From assembly GCA_024516035.1 (NCBI GenBank), contig CM044956.1, positions 8,543,997 to 8,607,996 of the forward strand: a DNA stretch of 64,000 nt, written 5' to 3'. The number at the start of each line of letters is the position of its first letter. Position 1 is the first letter of the stretch. The translations under genes and the position numbers were made by a program. The notes under the pieces are model-generated. The model was not told where the DNA came from. It made no database searches and saw nothing but the letters and a program-made list of their open reading frames with translations. The stretch is from Bactericera cockerelli. Taxonomy: Eukaryota > Arthropoda > Insecta > Hemiptera > Triozidae. Shown here one piece after another: positions 1 through 12,578 of the stretch.

Positions 1-1445
1 TGGACTGTAGGTTGAGTCTGTTCCAGGGTAGCCCAATAGTTTTCACTAGGGGATGTTGTATTAGCACTAGGGGGAGGAGCAACTGGTTGTCCTGAGTATC
101 TGAAGAATGGGTTCTTGAGATCCAGAACATTGACAGATCGTGTGTGAGGTGCACCATTTATCATAAGATCAATAGTAACATCATAACTTTGTCTTTGATT
201 AGCTGCCAAGATAACATTACCTTTCAATACTTCACCTTGTTTTCCAAACAACGGTGATTCCAGAAGACACCTTACTTGATACCAATGTGTGAGAGCTTCT
301 GTGGGCGCAGTTGATAGCCAAACAGTGAGTGCGGTGCCAATAAATGCTACATCAAACCAAAATGCCAGACCATGGATTGTTCCAGTTTTCATCAATGTCC
401 ATTCAACAGGGATGTGAATATTATGCAAATCTTCCTCCTTAGCTTCTTGGAAATTGATTACATGTCTGATTGATTTGGCTAAACAAATTCTAATATCAAA
501 TGTATCAACTATTGGTTGTTTGAAATATTCTTTGAGAGCAGCATCTCTCATAGAGCTCAGATCCACATGATGGAAAGCTGTCTGTGCCCAGAAGTTTGCT
601 TTGTTGAACTGCTCCATGTAGAGAGCTTCATCCATGAATGGAGCAACATGCAAATCACCTCTTGACGGAAACATAAGACCATTTGGTTTTAACCACTTTT
701 TAGCATGAAGATAAGTTTCTAACATACGTTCATTGTAAAGCATGTACCCCATGGGTTCCGAGATGATTATGTCTACTGGCTCTGGTAGAGATATTTCTTC
801 TACTTTACCTGCTATCACTGTGATTCTGTCTTTCAATCCATTAGCATGAACAAGGGTTTCCGCATATTTAGCCATGGAACTTGCTTCAACAGCATACACC
901 TTCTTAGCACCAGCTTGAGCAGCAAAGAAAGACAAAATTCCTGACCCAGCACCTACATCTAGAACAACTTTTCCTTCAAAGTCATTGCTGTTCGATAGAA
1001 CAGCTTCTTGATATGTACTCGTCCTTACATAATCTTGTAGCATGTTGTGCTGCTGGGAGAGGTAGCCATAGAACTGAAAGTACTGGGAGGCAGAAGATTC
1101 TTCTGTTCTTTCCGTGAAGGCTGAAGCATTTGTGCCATTCTTCACTTCCTTCACAACATTGTGGAAGTTTCTCAAGTCGTCTTCTCTAGTGAACTTGATG
1201 TAGAAAGTGTCTCTCTCGTGGGAGAAGAGATAGCCTTCAGAACCTATTTTCACGCAGTCTGACTTTGGGGTAATGGTTATTTCTAGCATTGTTGGGGCAT
1301 CTGGGCTATTGTGTTGTTTGAAACTGACGAACATACCTTGTGGGTCATAGTCAATGATCAATATGACATTTCTCCCGATCTCGTTCAAATGTTCTAGGGA
1401 TTTTCCTACACGATAGATCTGTACAGACGGTATTACTTTGGACAT
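1..1445 (-). CDS. CARM1: Histone-arginine methyltransferase CARM1 (PRMT4), C-terminal end missing
   Basis: Type I protein arginine methyltransferase that uses S-adenosylmethionine to make asymmetric dimethylarginine on histone H3 and on coactivators and splicing factors in the nucleus. The reading frame starts at ATG 1443-1445 and stays open for 481 codons to the window edge, with no intron. Residues 1-110 correspond to the N-terminal PH-like region of CARM1. The Rossmann motif [10 protein letters not shown] lies near 161-169, the acidic residue binding the SAM ribose near 187 (VYAVEAS), the double-E loop [11 protein letters not shown] near 229-239 and the THW loop near 386-388. All catalytic landmarks are present. 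Metazoan CARM1 is about 530-610 residues, so only the poorly conserved C-terminal activation region is missing. Its start is 678 bp from that of the divergent WDR74 gene. Family assignment is firm; the lack of introns over 1.4 kb is unusual but does not by itself make it a retrocopy. Confidence 0.95.
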   Translation of the reverse strand, partial: MSKVIPSVQIYRVGKSLEHLNEIGRNVILIIDYDPQGMFVSFKQHNSPDAPTMLEITITPKSDCVKIGSEGYLFSHERDTFYIKFTREDDLRNFHNVVKEVKNGTNASAFTERTEESSASQYFQFYGYLSQQHNMLQDYVRTSTYQEAVLSNSNDFEGKVVLDVGAGSGILSFFAAQAGAKKVYAVEASSMAKYAETLVHANGLKDRITVIAGKVEEISLPEPVDIIISEPMGYMLYNERMLETYLHAKKWLKPNGLMFPSRGDLHVAPFMDEALYMEQFNKANFWAQTAFHHVDLSSMRDAALKEYFKQPIVDTFDIRICLAKSIRHVINFQEAKEEDLHNIHIPVEWTLMKTGTIHGLAFWFDVAFIGTALTVWLSTAPTEALTHWYQVRCLLESPLFGKQGEVLKGNVILAANQRQSYDVTIDLMINGAPHTRSVNVLDLKNPFFRYSGQPVAPPPSANTTSPSENYWATLEQTQPTV

Positions 1446-2123
1446 TTTAACGACTTAACTAACTATATTATAACACGGTACTTTTCACTTCTTTAGCAAA
1501 TTAAGAGAATTTTCTTTTCTCTTTCTCCTTTTTCCAGTTTTTCCACCGCTTCCTTCAAGAAATCCTGAGAAGAAAAAAACAATAACAAACGGCAGCCATT
1601 TGTTTTCTTTTCATTTGCTTTTTTTTAGCTCGTTGAGCTGTAGGTATTTTGTACACGATGTAATCTTTTGCGGATGGAAATTCATATAAAAAAAAATTCA
1701 AAGAAAACCACTTCGTTTTATGTTTAACATTGGTTTTATGCCTTCTAAATCTTCATAAATGTATTATGATATTACTTTGAATTTATTTTCCTTTTAAATT
1801 CAATTTGATAAATGAACGGCAACTTCAAATTATGGGTGAATGCTTTGGTACAAAAATGCTATTGTAAACGCGACTTTAAAAAAAATGTAAACAAGAACAC
1901 GTGTGTTATCAAAATTCAAAAATTTGAATTTAAAATTTCATAAAAAAAAAGTAGAGTATTTCCTTTTATTACCTACCTTAAATTTGTGGAAATCTCACGT
2001 TCGTTCTAGAGTTAATCCATAGCAATTTTCTCCTAAATCTACAATCATTAACTCATAAAGAACATTGAAGATGATTAATCTATAATCTCAAAGGAATACA
2101 AATTACCCCCCTTCTTCACAATA
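1446..2123. promoter_or_regulatory. Intergenic region between divergent CARM1 and WDR74 starts
   Basis: A 678-bp gap separates two head-to-head coding starts, so it must hold both 5' UTRs and probably a shared or back-to-back promoter. It is AT-rich with A/T homopolymers. I see no convincing TATA box and no repeat family in it. The promoter role is inferred from layout only. Confidence 0.45.
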
Positions 2124-5100
2124 ATGACACTAGCAGAAGATTACCAAATTTACATTGGATCTAGTACTGGGGCATTCAAAGGTAAGTTAATTTCCTATTT
2201 AAAGAAGCTCAAATTCTTGATATATTGAGTGAGTAGTGCTGAGTACCTATCAGATTCTTTTTTCTGAAAATCCAGACTTATTAGTTATTTAAGTGACTAA
2301 ATAACCTGATAACACCAGTGAGCTTGATATTGATTTAATTATAACTTCTGTTTGTTAGAAAAAAACACTACTTCTTGTGTCTCTTAAAATTCAACTGTTC
2401 CGTGGTTTGGTTTGGTCTGTATATCCGATTAGATATGTGGTTTGGATCCCAACCCATGAATGGATTTTTCCTTGTCTATTTGATACAAAAATGCTATTGT
2501 AAAAAAAATGTAACCATGTAGTTATAATGTTTTTCGGGAATGGGCATGTCCATCAGCTACCGATGTTGTGATCTGTAATTAATAAAATTAAAAAAATAAA
2601 TAAACTAGATCTTACCGTTTATGAGAACATGTCCATTTGATGCAAACAAATAATGTGGATAAGTCAAAATTAGCAGCCAGTGGAGCCACTACCCACCTAA
2701 CCAAAATAAGTCAAAAGATAACCAAAAAAACTTGGGGTCCATACAGAGGTTTCCTACTTGAAAAAACTTCTTAAAGTAGAAATAAATTCCTTTGAATTCC
2801 TATTTCTCCAAGTTTATCTGAATTTCTACTGATATTCTCAATAATTCCATGAATTCATTATTGAACCAATTTATTATTTTATAAGAAGAACCTCAAAATA
2901 TTGAGATTGGCAAGGTGTAATATAAAAACAGAAAAGAAGTTTATCTCTGTAGAACATGAATATCCAAAAGATGGTCTTTGTATGAGAGTACAAAGGCTTG
3001 ATCAGTCAAGAAATTCTACGTAGTTGGATATTATAAAAATTCAATCATGAGAAAGGAAAGAAGAAGAAGAAAAGTAAAAGCAAACTGTTTGTAAAATAAT
3101 AATAATTTTTTTTTCTGATCACAACATTACCTCATCCAGCGTATGGCAATTGCTATACAGAGAGTTTGAAATTTTGGAGAAAATATTTTACCACTATGAT
3201 GTTGTTCATGTTGTGTTGTTTTATTCTAATTACACATAGTAATATTTGTCAATTTTTTTTAAATTAAACCTACACTCATTATATTATATCCCATCTTTCA
3301 ATAGAAAGCTTCAATTTTTAAATACAGTGTTTCTCTTTCTAGGTGTTTGTTTGCGTAAAGAAGATAAATGCACCATCAAAAACATTCAAAATGTAAGGTT
3401 TCTTACCAACAAAGCCTCAGTGCTAGATCTCAACTGGGGAAACACAGAGGAATCAGAAATTATTGTGGCATACAGTGGCCAGAAAATCAAAATCTATGAT
3501 ACAGACTTCAAGAATTTCAATACCAATACAGATGTATCTTTTGGTAAGTTCTCTATGGTAAACATTAATTTGTAATATGTACCTAAAAGCAAAAAATAAA
3601 ATATTTAAACTATTCATAATTAAGAAAAAAATATGTATATCAAAGTATCAAACTTGGCTTCTTCTGCATTAAACATACCTTTATGATGTCACATTTTTTT
3701 TAATTTTATCTCTTGGATATGTATGTGTTAGACACTAGTTATACTCAATTCTTTTCAGGTGAAGGAGAAATTGTTGGAGTGTCAAGATATGATGAATGCA
3801 TATTGACAGCTGTTCAATCTGGTCATGTGAAGCTGTGGCGCTACAAAACAGAAGAGGATCAGTGGACAGACTTCAATGTAGGTGGATCACTGGAGTGTAT
3901 GAAGCACAACAAGGATTCCAATGTGATGGCCACTGGTGGTAAAGAAAATGACCTCAAACTGTGGGACTTGAACACTACAAAGAACATTTTCAGTGCCAAA
4001 AATGTGAGTTAATGGTTCTTGAAGTTTTTTAGCCACTTAAACACCATCAGTATGATTTTCTTTGTAATTCAATAAAATATATTCTATGATTGTGTCTACA
4101 ACTGTCCCAAATAGACAAGAAAAGGTTGAATACGACCCAAAACCATCTATATTGCAAAAGTGAAGTGGACTCACTGATGACTTTTCAAAGAAGTATCAAC
4201 TCCTTCACCTCATGTAGATCTTGAAAGGATTGGCGTGAAGGACCATACAATAATTGATTAAAGTGCATAATTAGGGGGGGGGGGGGGGGTTAAAAGAACA
4301 AAAAAAAAGCCAGTCAATCTTGGAATAAATATTTTGTAAAATATATTAATCTGTAGGGGTAATCAAACCTGTAAATAATATTGAATTTCAATATCAATCC
4401 AGTTTATGAACTAAATTAAATTGGTTCTAATTTTGCAGGTTAAGCCAGATGAATTTGATCTAAGGAGACCAGTATGGGTGAATGATATTGCATTCATCCC
4501 CAACAGTGAGAGAGTGGCAGTATGCTCCAAGCAGGGCTATGTGAGGATATATGACCCCAAAGTGACAACACAGAGGAGACCTGTGATCAAAATAGACTTA
4601 CCCAACACTGCATTCTCCTGTATATCCACCACCAGTCAGAGTCATTACGTGCTTGTAGGAAGCACAACAGGTGAGTCATTTATTGATTTGAGAAGAAAAG
4701 TTTGTAAAATAAAAGCAAAATCTATCCTGAAAATACAACAATTAATTTGGGATTACAGCGATCACAATAATTAACTTAGTATTCCAAAAGGTCTTTAAAA
4801 AGAAGTGTAACTGGTAAAGGTATTATAGGTAACTAGGCAAACATATTATATTGGTCCAATTAGCTGGGGGTCCTTGAACAGGAAATAAACTTGTAGTCTG
4901 GCTGACAAGCTATGAACATGTACATACGAAGTTATCAGATGCTGGTCTGTAAACTGAAAGTTATTTTTTTGTTTGTTATGGGTTCATGAACATGGGTTGC
5001 ATTGGTTTGAAAAAAATATTAAGAAATTATTTACATGAAACACAAATATATAAATTCAATTTTACTATCTGTGTGTTCACAGGAGACATGATGGCAATTG

Positions 5101-5732
5101 ATCTGCGAGGCAAAGGCAAACCGTGCTACAAGTACAAAGGCTTTGCTGGCTGCGTCAAAGACATTGCATGTCCAGCAAGTGGCCCAAACCTCATCCTCAG
5201 TGTATCCTTGGATCGGCACTTCCGCGTTCATGATTTCCACTCCAAAAAGCTGCTCCGCAAAGACTACATGCAATCCCGTCTAACTTCAATCCTTGTACGT
5301 TCTGACTTCACACTTGAAAGCCCACCAAAAAAAGATGACATTGAAGAAGCGCTTTATGGAGAAAGCGATGAGAAATACGATCCCGAACATCACGAGATGA
5401 ACAGTGCTCCCATAAAAGTTGTGAAAGATGTTGAGGAAGCAAATGAAGATTATGATGATGGATCTGATCTGGAAATTCTGGAGGAGATTGACAATGGAGG
5501 AGGAGAGGAGAAGGGGGGAAGCGAGGAGGAAGAGGAGGGGGAGGAAGAAGAGGAGAATGAGGAGTATTATACAGAGTCAGAAGAGGGGGATAGCGCGGGG
5601 AGGGAAGAGGGAGAGGATGAAGGAGAGAGTGAGGGAGGAGATGAAATGTTCCCACTGGCCAATGGGAAGAGAAAAGGGGAGAGTCCGGAGCGAGGGGGAG
5701 GGAAGAAAACCAAGAGGCCTGATTCAGAGTGA
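2124..5732 (+). CDS. WDR74: WD repeat-containing protein 74 (Nsa1-type ribosome assembly factor)
   Basis: Nucleolar WD40 protein of the WDR74/Nsa1 family, which works with the AAA ATPase NVL in maturing the large ribosomal subunit. Five exons join in frame: 2124-2181, 3343-3543, 3759-4003, 4439-4670 and 5083-5732, every intron GT-AG, giving 461 residues. Family hallmarks are the start (YIGSSTGAFKG), ATGGKENDLKLWDL in the middle blade, QRRPV after the YDPK strand, and IDLRGKG followed by the last blade ending in LDRHFRVHD. The C-terminal roughly 110 residues are very acidic (Glu/Gly runs) and close with a basic KRKGESPERGGGKKTKRP patch that looks like a nuclear or nucleolar signal. Intron 3 contains a G run near 4277-4290 that is a likely assembly weak spot. 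The start codon was chosen because it gives the conserved N-terminal strand and splices cleanly to exon 2. Confidence 0.95.
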
Positions 5733-5838
5733 AACACAATATGAATATTACTATCAATAATAATACAACATAGACCACAAGTGTCTAGAGTAGCTGCTGT
5801 TTCATGGCTCCCTTAAAGGCTGTGTTTACCTATCAATC

Positions 5839-5844
5839 AATAAA
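5839..5844 (+). terminator. Poly-A signal AATAAA of WDR74
   Basis: A canonical AATAAA lies about 107 bases after the WDR74 stop codon, in AT-rich sequence with no other gene nearby on this strand. Position fits cleavage about 20 bases further on. Confidence 0.6.
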
Positions 5845-8089
5845 AATTATGTGTGAAATCAGATTCACAAGTTCGGTATAGATATTGTTTTTACTCTATG
5901 TTGAAATTTACAGATTGTGTTACTGTCTATGAATGTTTCAACTAGATAATAATTATATCTGGCACACTTTTGTAAGAATTTTACGAGACAAAAATGAATT
6001 AAATAGCCGAGTTATTGGAGTAGGGAGTTGAATCAATTTTTTTTTATTATTTTAATTTTGGTTTTAACGTCGCTTTCAACTGCATGGTCATATCATGACC
6101 ATGGAGGTGTTACCTCCGCACGAAATTCACAAACCTGCTACCCACATTAACCTCACCCAGCCTGGGTTGGGTCGGAATGCCAGCATCACGAAGTCTTCAC
6201 CTCGCACTTTGCTTAGTTCGGAGATCTTACGAAAACCGGTGCATTCAACGAGCCATCGACGCTCGCAAAATCAAATTTTATTGAGACACCAAAAATGATA
6301 TAATTACTTACCTGACCCTGCAGCTCAGTGTCAATGCTTCTGACTGATATTCCAGAGATCACATGTTCAAAACCCAGCCGCGACATGACACGTTATCCTC
6401 CCATTTGGAATTTTGACCATATGAATAATAATATGTTTTGAGATTACTGCTGGAGAAATGGAACTTATTAGTCCTAGTGAGGCAGTATAAATAAATAGAT
6501 ATTGTTTTTATGTAAATAAAGAAACGAAGTTGATCCTACTTAAATATTTGTTACTTCCTGCTATGTATTATTTAATAGACTATTTATTCTCTTGGTATGT
6601 TAAGACTTCCAGGAGAATGTCTCAAATCTCAAGATCTACTTTGTTGAAATTTTATGATTTGCCCATTACTATACCATTAGTACAGTTATGAGGATTTTTT
6701 ATGCACCCTGAAGTAATGCCACTTGGTGGTTCCAGTGTAATTACTAAGGAGTATTACGTAAATGAAGGGATTAAAACTCTTGGCCCACATGAAAATTTTC
6801 TCTCTTTTGACATTTTCATGTCTTTGCTCTGGCACATAACCAAAATTATGTAACGAAATTAAGTAACGAAATTATGTGACGAAATTATGTAACGAAAAAA
6901 AAACATGAAAATGTCCCAATGGTTGCAGACTCGTATGCAAGCGTTTTTCCTTGTCTGGTTTAACCCACTAGCACTAGCCATTAGAAATAGGTCTGTTACC
7001 CACTGACGTCATCACTCAACATCTCATCGCATCGGTCCCGTCCTATAGGGACCGTCAGGGACGATTTAAGAATATAATCTTTCAAACTCTTGAATAGGAT
7101 TGACTATGGCTTTATCCTTTGAAAACAAGTCTGTTACCCACTCAAAATTAATTTCTTTCTACTAGCTTCTTAATGTGATATCAGGGGATAAGTGAGAACT
7201 AGATGTAGGGGAGGGCAATATGAATATTTAAAAGAAAATGTACGTCCATCACGCAACGTTTATAAGTAACTTGTAATTAACATGGTGGTTCCAGTCCCTA
7301 CTATGAGTACTGTGGCAATTATTTAATACAAGTTTGAGTAAATGTGATAAACACAAAATTTTAGAGAATTTTTTTTAGAAATTCTCTACAACTAGAGATA
7401 TGCCTTCGGGCCTTCCTATCAGTTAGCCAGTGGTATCTAATTGTCAGAGAGTGGGGTTCCAAAGGCATGTCAGGCATACATACATCATTTTTAAACCTTA
7501 AAATAAAAGGTTCATCATAGACAAGTAAAAAGGGTTTCCATTCATGCTCATAACTGGGTAGTAGGTCGAATTTACTTACATTAAATTTTAATCTCATCAT
7601 AGGGAGTCAAGTCTTAAGGTTAAAATGAATGTACGCTAAAATAATCTCATCGATGGCAGGGGGTAAGTCGTTTAAAAATAATCCAACGTCTTGTGTATAA
7701 GTATTTCTGAAAAATATCACTTTAATTTCTATAAAAATATTTGCACCCTATGAGGAATCGAACCCGTACGCGTAAGATATTGGTTATTGAAAGTGTGAAC
7801 TGACCTTATCATAATGCATCGTGTGAAAAGTTCGATATTGTAATTTTTACCGGGAGAGCGCGCAATAAAACCGCGTCTTTTTAAATAAGTCATGGCGCGA
7901 AATTTTGAAAAAGTGTCAATTTTCGAATAAGAGGAACTTTTCAATTAAAATTTGTCATTTTTGTAAAGTTAATACTTTGTCATTTTTTTAAAAGTTATTA
8001 CTTAATTGTGCCCTGAAAACTGAACTCCATTAGAAAACTGCGCTTTTTCATATTCCATAAGTATCTCCCAACTATAGACAGCCTCTTAG
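5845..8089. other. Intergenic region WDR74-BAP18, repeats only
   Basis: No gene is supported here. It holds a 5S-headed SINE (6059-6266), a tail fragment of another SINE (about 6340-6500), and a short tandem repeat of a 13-14 base unit ending TAACGAA, about four copies at 6840-6895. Short open frames at 7361-7600 and 7729-7944 lack family resemblance and are treated as chance. Confidence 0.6.
6059..6266 (-). repeat. 5S rRNA-headed SINE
   Basis: Read on the minus strand it begins with a 5S rRNA-like head (GTTGAATGCACCGGTT, then a degenerate AAGCAA block and GAGGTGAAGACTTCGTGATG), followed by the shared central box CCAACCCAGGCTGGGTGAGG and a tail that contains GGTAGCAGGTTTGTGA. The head matches the 5' half of eukaryotic 5S rRNA, including the internal promoter A box region. 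It is diverged and cannot be a working 5S gene. Confidence 0.75.
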
Positions 8090-11000
8090 ATGACGATGAA
8101 TTCAGCGAGTAAGGTAAGTTTTGTTCAAAGCTGAATGGTTCAAATATTTCCTGAGTCTAAAAAAATTGGTTCAAATTGTGGTTGCCCTTTTAACCTCGGT
8201 TGAATACTCCGGTTTTCGTAGGATCACCGAATTTATGCAACGTCCAGTGAGGTGAAGACTTTGTGATGCTTGAATTTTGGCCCAACCCAGGCTGGGTGAG
8301 GTTAAAGCTGGTTTGTGAGTTCCCTGTGAATGGAGGGTAACATCCTAGTCTTGAGATGACCTACCTGTGAAAAGGGATGTAAAATCCCAGTGAATAATAA
8401 TGTGGTTGCCCTTATTCAACCTTTGAGGTGTTGTTTGTTGCTGGAGTCTTATGTATTTAAATTAATAATAAAAAAAATCTTTCTCTGTACTAAACACTGT
8501 ACCAATATGGGAGTCATTTGTTCCAGCCAATTCAAAGTTCTGTTGTATGAATGTAAATGAATTTTATATTTTTAGTCCATACTAGTTCTTGCTGTCCCTT
8601 TGTGAAAACATCCGTGATCACACTGATCACTCAAGCTCAATAACATTAATTTGAGTAGCTGGGTTGTTTGCCTTGCTATTGGTGGGTAAAACTCCTGTTA
8701 TCAAAGTTATACATAAATCAAATTTTATGTATAACTGGATCAATAAGATTCATTATTTGTTTAACCATGTTTAATTTAACATTGCTTTCACAACAGGCTT
8801 AGATTATAATAATGGCTTTCTTGATTATAATAATGAGTTATCTTGTTATTCTAATTTCAGGTGGGTGATATTTTTCTAGCAGCAGGCACAGCTTTCAACA
8901 AGCTAGCAGATCTGACTCTACAGCTTCACTCAACACCAGATTCTCCTTCAGGGTAAGAACATAACAAATCAAAAGGGGACACATTGCAACTACAAATTCT
9001 ATTTTAAAATGAAAATTCTTTGAACTATTCTTGAGGTTGTGTGATCAGTTGAAAAATTTATCATGTTTTATTTTATGGTTGGTCAAAGTTAACTTCAATC
9101 TTTATACAATCAGTCAGTATATCAGTATCAGTATAAAAAGAAAAGTGAGAAACTAATGACTTGTTGTTGTATCTGAAATAAGGTTAAAAAGTAAAAAGAT
9201 AATCCTTATATCCCAAAAAAAAAAACATTTTGTGGACTATTTTACTAATTGAATGTGTTCAAATATATTTTCTATCTAGAAATGGTCCGTTTGTAAAACT
9301 TTTTATCATTTATGAACCATTTTTACTTTTATCTTTAGTAGATACCTATTGAAAATTAGTTTTTTAAATCTTATTGCCAGTTTATTAAATTGTATAACAA
9401 AGCACAAGTGTATTTGACTGTGCCTTGAATTGTATTTGTTTTCTGTCTGCTTAGTTTTTTTTGGGTTTAATGTTGCTTTCAACTGCATGGTCATAACAGG
9501 ACTTGCAGGAAACTCACAAACCTGCTACCCATATTAACCTCACCTAGCCTTGGTTGAGCCAGAATGCCAGCATCACAAAGTCTTGCTGGACATTGCTCAA
9601 CTTTGGTGATCCTACAAGAACCAGTGTATGCACCATTGATGCTGACTTGCTTACTTTAACATTTTACAATTGAATTTAAATACTTTCATCACCTGCTTGG
9701 AACCAAAAAAAAAAAAAAAAAAAAAAATGACTTCATCATTATTTATGTTCATCAGAATAGTTCTCTCTTAGACCCAAATAATTCAATGACACTAGAAAAA
9801 GTGATGGCTGTTACCATACTGTTGTTATTACCATATTAACATAGTAATAACAACAGTATAGCATGCTAACATCCAACACAGCATAATTAATTTGGGCCTA
9901 AGTGTAAACACCTTACTAGAATTGAAAAGAAAAAAAAATATTTGCTATTTGATTTTTTTTCTTTGCTATTTGATTTTTTTTCTTTTCATATCTTACACCT
10001 ATATTTTCAAACCCTTATCAATTATGACAAAGAGAGAGAGAGACCAATTTTATAGGAATCTAAATAATCTGAATCTAAAAATAATCTTGATCATTTTTTC
10101 TTTTAGAAATAAATGGACTGATGAGGACATAGAAATGTTGAGGCAGACTGTAAGGAAATTTGGTGATGAACTTGTCATTATCAGTGACCGAATCAAAGAT
10201 AGAACAATGTAAGTCCTTTTACTTTTTTCAATTATTATGAATTTTATTTCTTATTATGAGAAAATTTGACACTACTTTAAGTGTTATTACATTAGTATTT
10301 ACATAGCTACAAAATAAACCAAGCTGTTTTTGGTATGCTTATGACATGGTCTTTCTCTTCTTTTTTTTTCTTCTTCTAATAGTTTCTCTAAAAAGTCAGT
10401 TTCTCTCTTTTTCCTCAGCTAGGATATGATTATTTCTGGTTAATGTTTGAATGATTATAGTTTTACTCTCTTTTTGTCATAATTGCTTTCCCAAAATTAG
10501 TTTATGATTTCTTTGTGGTGAAGCACAAAGCCCCTTCACATTTGATGTGAGTAAATTTTAGGAACTTCTTAGAAGCTCCTGAAAGCGGTAAGTTCCTGCA
10601 ACACATACAATCCTACACCACTCAGCTATTTAAAAGTAGTTGGATTTTTCATAGTGTAAGCAGGAAACTCAATACTTTTTTTTTTCTTTTCATTATGCTC
10701 TAGCTAAAGAAACCTGATTTTTTTTCCCTTCTCTTTTAGCCTACTTAAGTTTACCTTAAATGTAGACAGAGATAAAGATCTCATTTTCCCTAAAATAATT
10801 GTCTTGCTACATAATAATTTATGTAAAAAATAATAAAGACTGATTTAATAAAGATAATTCCCAGTTGTATTCAAATTGTACAACATAGGTTCTATTACTG
10901 CTTTGCAGGTAATTATTTGTCTGTTCTCTTTACAGCTCTCAAATCAAATCCAACCTTAAGAAGAAAGCATTCGAAGATGCTGGCTTGCCAATTCAGCAAC

Positions 11001-11278
11001 AGGTTGTGCCCACTCAGCAAATGGTTCAAGTGGTTCAGCAGCAGCAGGTGGTTCAAACCCAGCAGATGGTGCAGACTCCCACTCGAGTCGTGCAGCAAGT
11101 AGCCACTGTGCCAGTGCCTGTGTCAGCACAACAGCAACTTCTGAGCGGAAGTCACAAGTCAGCAGAAGTGACTCTGAATATGCTGAATGCACATCATGAG
11201 TCAGAAGTTGATGTTGAGGGACTTCCAGAGGAGGTGAAGCTACAGTTTGACACGAGTGCTCAGCAAGTTGCAAACTGA
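8090..11278 (+). CDS. BAP18: Chromatin complexes subunit BAP18 homologue (C17orf49 type)
   Basis: Small nuclear protein with a SANT-like domain, known in the family as a subunit of NURF and MLL1/WDR5 chromatin complexes that reads H3K4me3-marked promoters. Four GT-AG exons join in frame: 8090-8113, 8861-8952, 10107-10208 and 10936-11278, giving 186 residues (human protein about 172). The N-terminus KVGDIFLAAGTAFNKLADLT and the SANT-like stretch KWTDEDIEMLRQTVRKFGDE (about residues 40-60) followed by DRIKDRTISQIK match the family. A Gln/Val-rich low-complexity segment follows (about 90-145), then the conserved C-terminal block VTLNMLNA...EVDVEGLPEE. The 24-base first coding exon is tiny but its eight codons and donor GTAAGT are conserved in type. 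Introns 1 and 2 carry 5S-headed SINEs. Confidence 0.93.
8191..8400 (+). repeat. 5S rRNA-headed SINE in BAP18 intron 1
   Basis: Head reads TTGAATACTCCGG then TAGGATCACCGAA, close to 5S rRNA, then GAGGTGAAGACTTTGTGATG, the central box CCAACCCAGGCTGGGTGAGG and a tail with GGTTTGTGAGTTCCC. Same orientation as the host gene. Confidence 0.75.
9464..9642 (-). repeat. 5S rRNA-headed SINE in BAP18 intron 2
   Basis: Minus-strand copy with a recognisable 5S-like head (near 9580-9642), a decayed central box and the tail that includes ACCATGCAGTTGAAAGC. More diverged than the copy at 8191, so probably older. Confidence 0.65.
9680..9727 (+). repeat. Poly-A tract in BAP18 intron 2
   Basis: An uninterrupted A run of about 30 bases just right of the 5S-headed SINE. 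It may be a retroposon tail but I cannot tie it to a body with confidence. Confidence 0.6.
9816..9859. repeat. Perfect 16-bp hairpin in BAP18 intron 2
   Basis: Arms ATACTGTTGTTATTAC (9816-9831) and GTAATAACAACAGTAT (9844-9859) are exact inverted repeats around a 12-base loop. It could be the remnant of a small fold-back or TIR element. I see no target-site duplication. Confidence 0.7.
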
Positions 11279-12578
11279 TAAATTTCAGTCAGCATTGAGT
11301 GTACATAATATTTTGAAAAAGCTGAGTAGCTCAATTGTTACAGCGTCATAGCAAAATTCTGTAACATCAATTGTTGTAAAACATAATAGAGAAATGAGAG
11401 TTTGAGAACACCTGAAGAGGAAAAAAGTGTTTGGTGTTTTTCTCACCATTACATTGATGTTTCGGATATTACTGTAGCTCAAAATTATTATTATTAATAA
11501 CATTCATTTCTCATTTGTGTTTTACAATTTTTATTTCCTTCTCTTTGCATTTGATCATTTGAGTGGTAATTCAAATTCAAATACTGTGTTTTTCTGCGTG
11601 AGGTTTTTTTATATATCAAAAACACCCATTTGATCAGGGAAAAAAATATAAACACTCATTTTCTTCTTTGGATGTTTTCAAACACGAACTGCTCTTTTGT
11701 GTATTTTACAACACTATCCCCAATTCTGACACCAAATTGTTGCATGTTCAAGAACTAGTTTGTTTTGATAGATTGAATACCCCCGAAGTATAACACCAAC
11801 AAGTATATCCTCTTTAGTCACAACATTAGTGAGGAGCTCAGCATTCCGAAGCTCCAAATTTAAACACATAATGAGTGTATCTTGGACATCCAATTACAGA
11901 ACAAAAAATTACTACCCTGCTGGGGATCGAACCCAGGTCACCGTGCGTGCATGCCTAGTGCGCTGATCCACTCAGCCACGGTGACTACTTAATTTTCAAA
12001 TCAAACGAGTCCATTATATAACCAAATGGTGTTGGAAGAATGACAGATTCCTACTTTAAATATTATGTTTAACTAAGGTAAATATATACATAATATATGA
12101 CAGATAATTTACTATCAAAAACATTTTCGTGTTTTTGTAAATATTTTTTTTTAAATTAAATTTTATTTACATAATAAATTGATTGTAATTTGTACAAATG
12201 AAAAAAATCAATGTTATTTAATATCTAAAAATCTAGTTTGTTCTCTGTATAAAAATGTTGCAGCTCAATTTATGACAATCACTTTGTGAATCTTTGATAG
12301 TTATAGTACAATTACTAAAGTTAATTTGTACCCCTGAAATTTTAATGAGAGCACTTCAAGATTATAGATGAAAGATCGGTTGGTTCTGTGGGCTCGGTTA
12401 AGTCTGGATTTATTTAATCAATAAAACATTGATAAACAATTGGGTTAGCAATGGCCCTATAATGATTCCATGTCCACTGTCCACGAGCAAGTCAGATAAC
12501 TATCTTGCTGTTATAGAAGGACTAAAGAAGATCAGAATTAGAATGTGTATTGGACATAGTTAGATAACGCATGGTCAC
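11279..12578. other. Gene-poor interval after BAP18
   Basis: No coding gene seen. It contains the BAP18 3' UTR (no clear AATAAA within 250 bases), AT-rich sequence and one tRNA-like SINE head at 11917-11988. Confidence 0.55.
11917..11988 (-). repeat. tRNA-like SINE head (Ser/Leu-like A box)
   Basis: On the minus strand GTCACCGTGGCTGAGTGG resembles a Ser/Leu-type A box and GGTTCGATCCC is a B box. A second copy lies at about 63208-63282 and homology extends 60-90 bases beyond the tRNA-like part in both, so it is a retroposon and not a tRNA gene. Confidence 0.65.

Noticed and set aside
5308..5778. Minus-strand Pro/Leu-rich frame opposite WDR74 exon 5
   Set aside because: It mirrors the acidic Glu/Gly-rich tail of WDR74 and has no conserved features.
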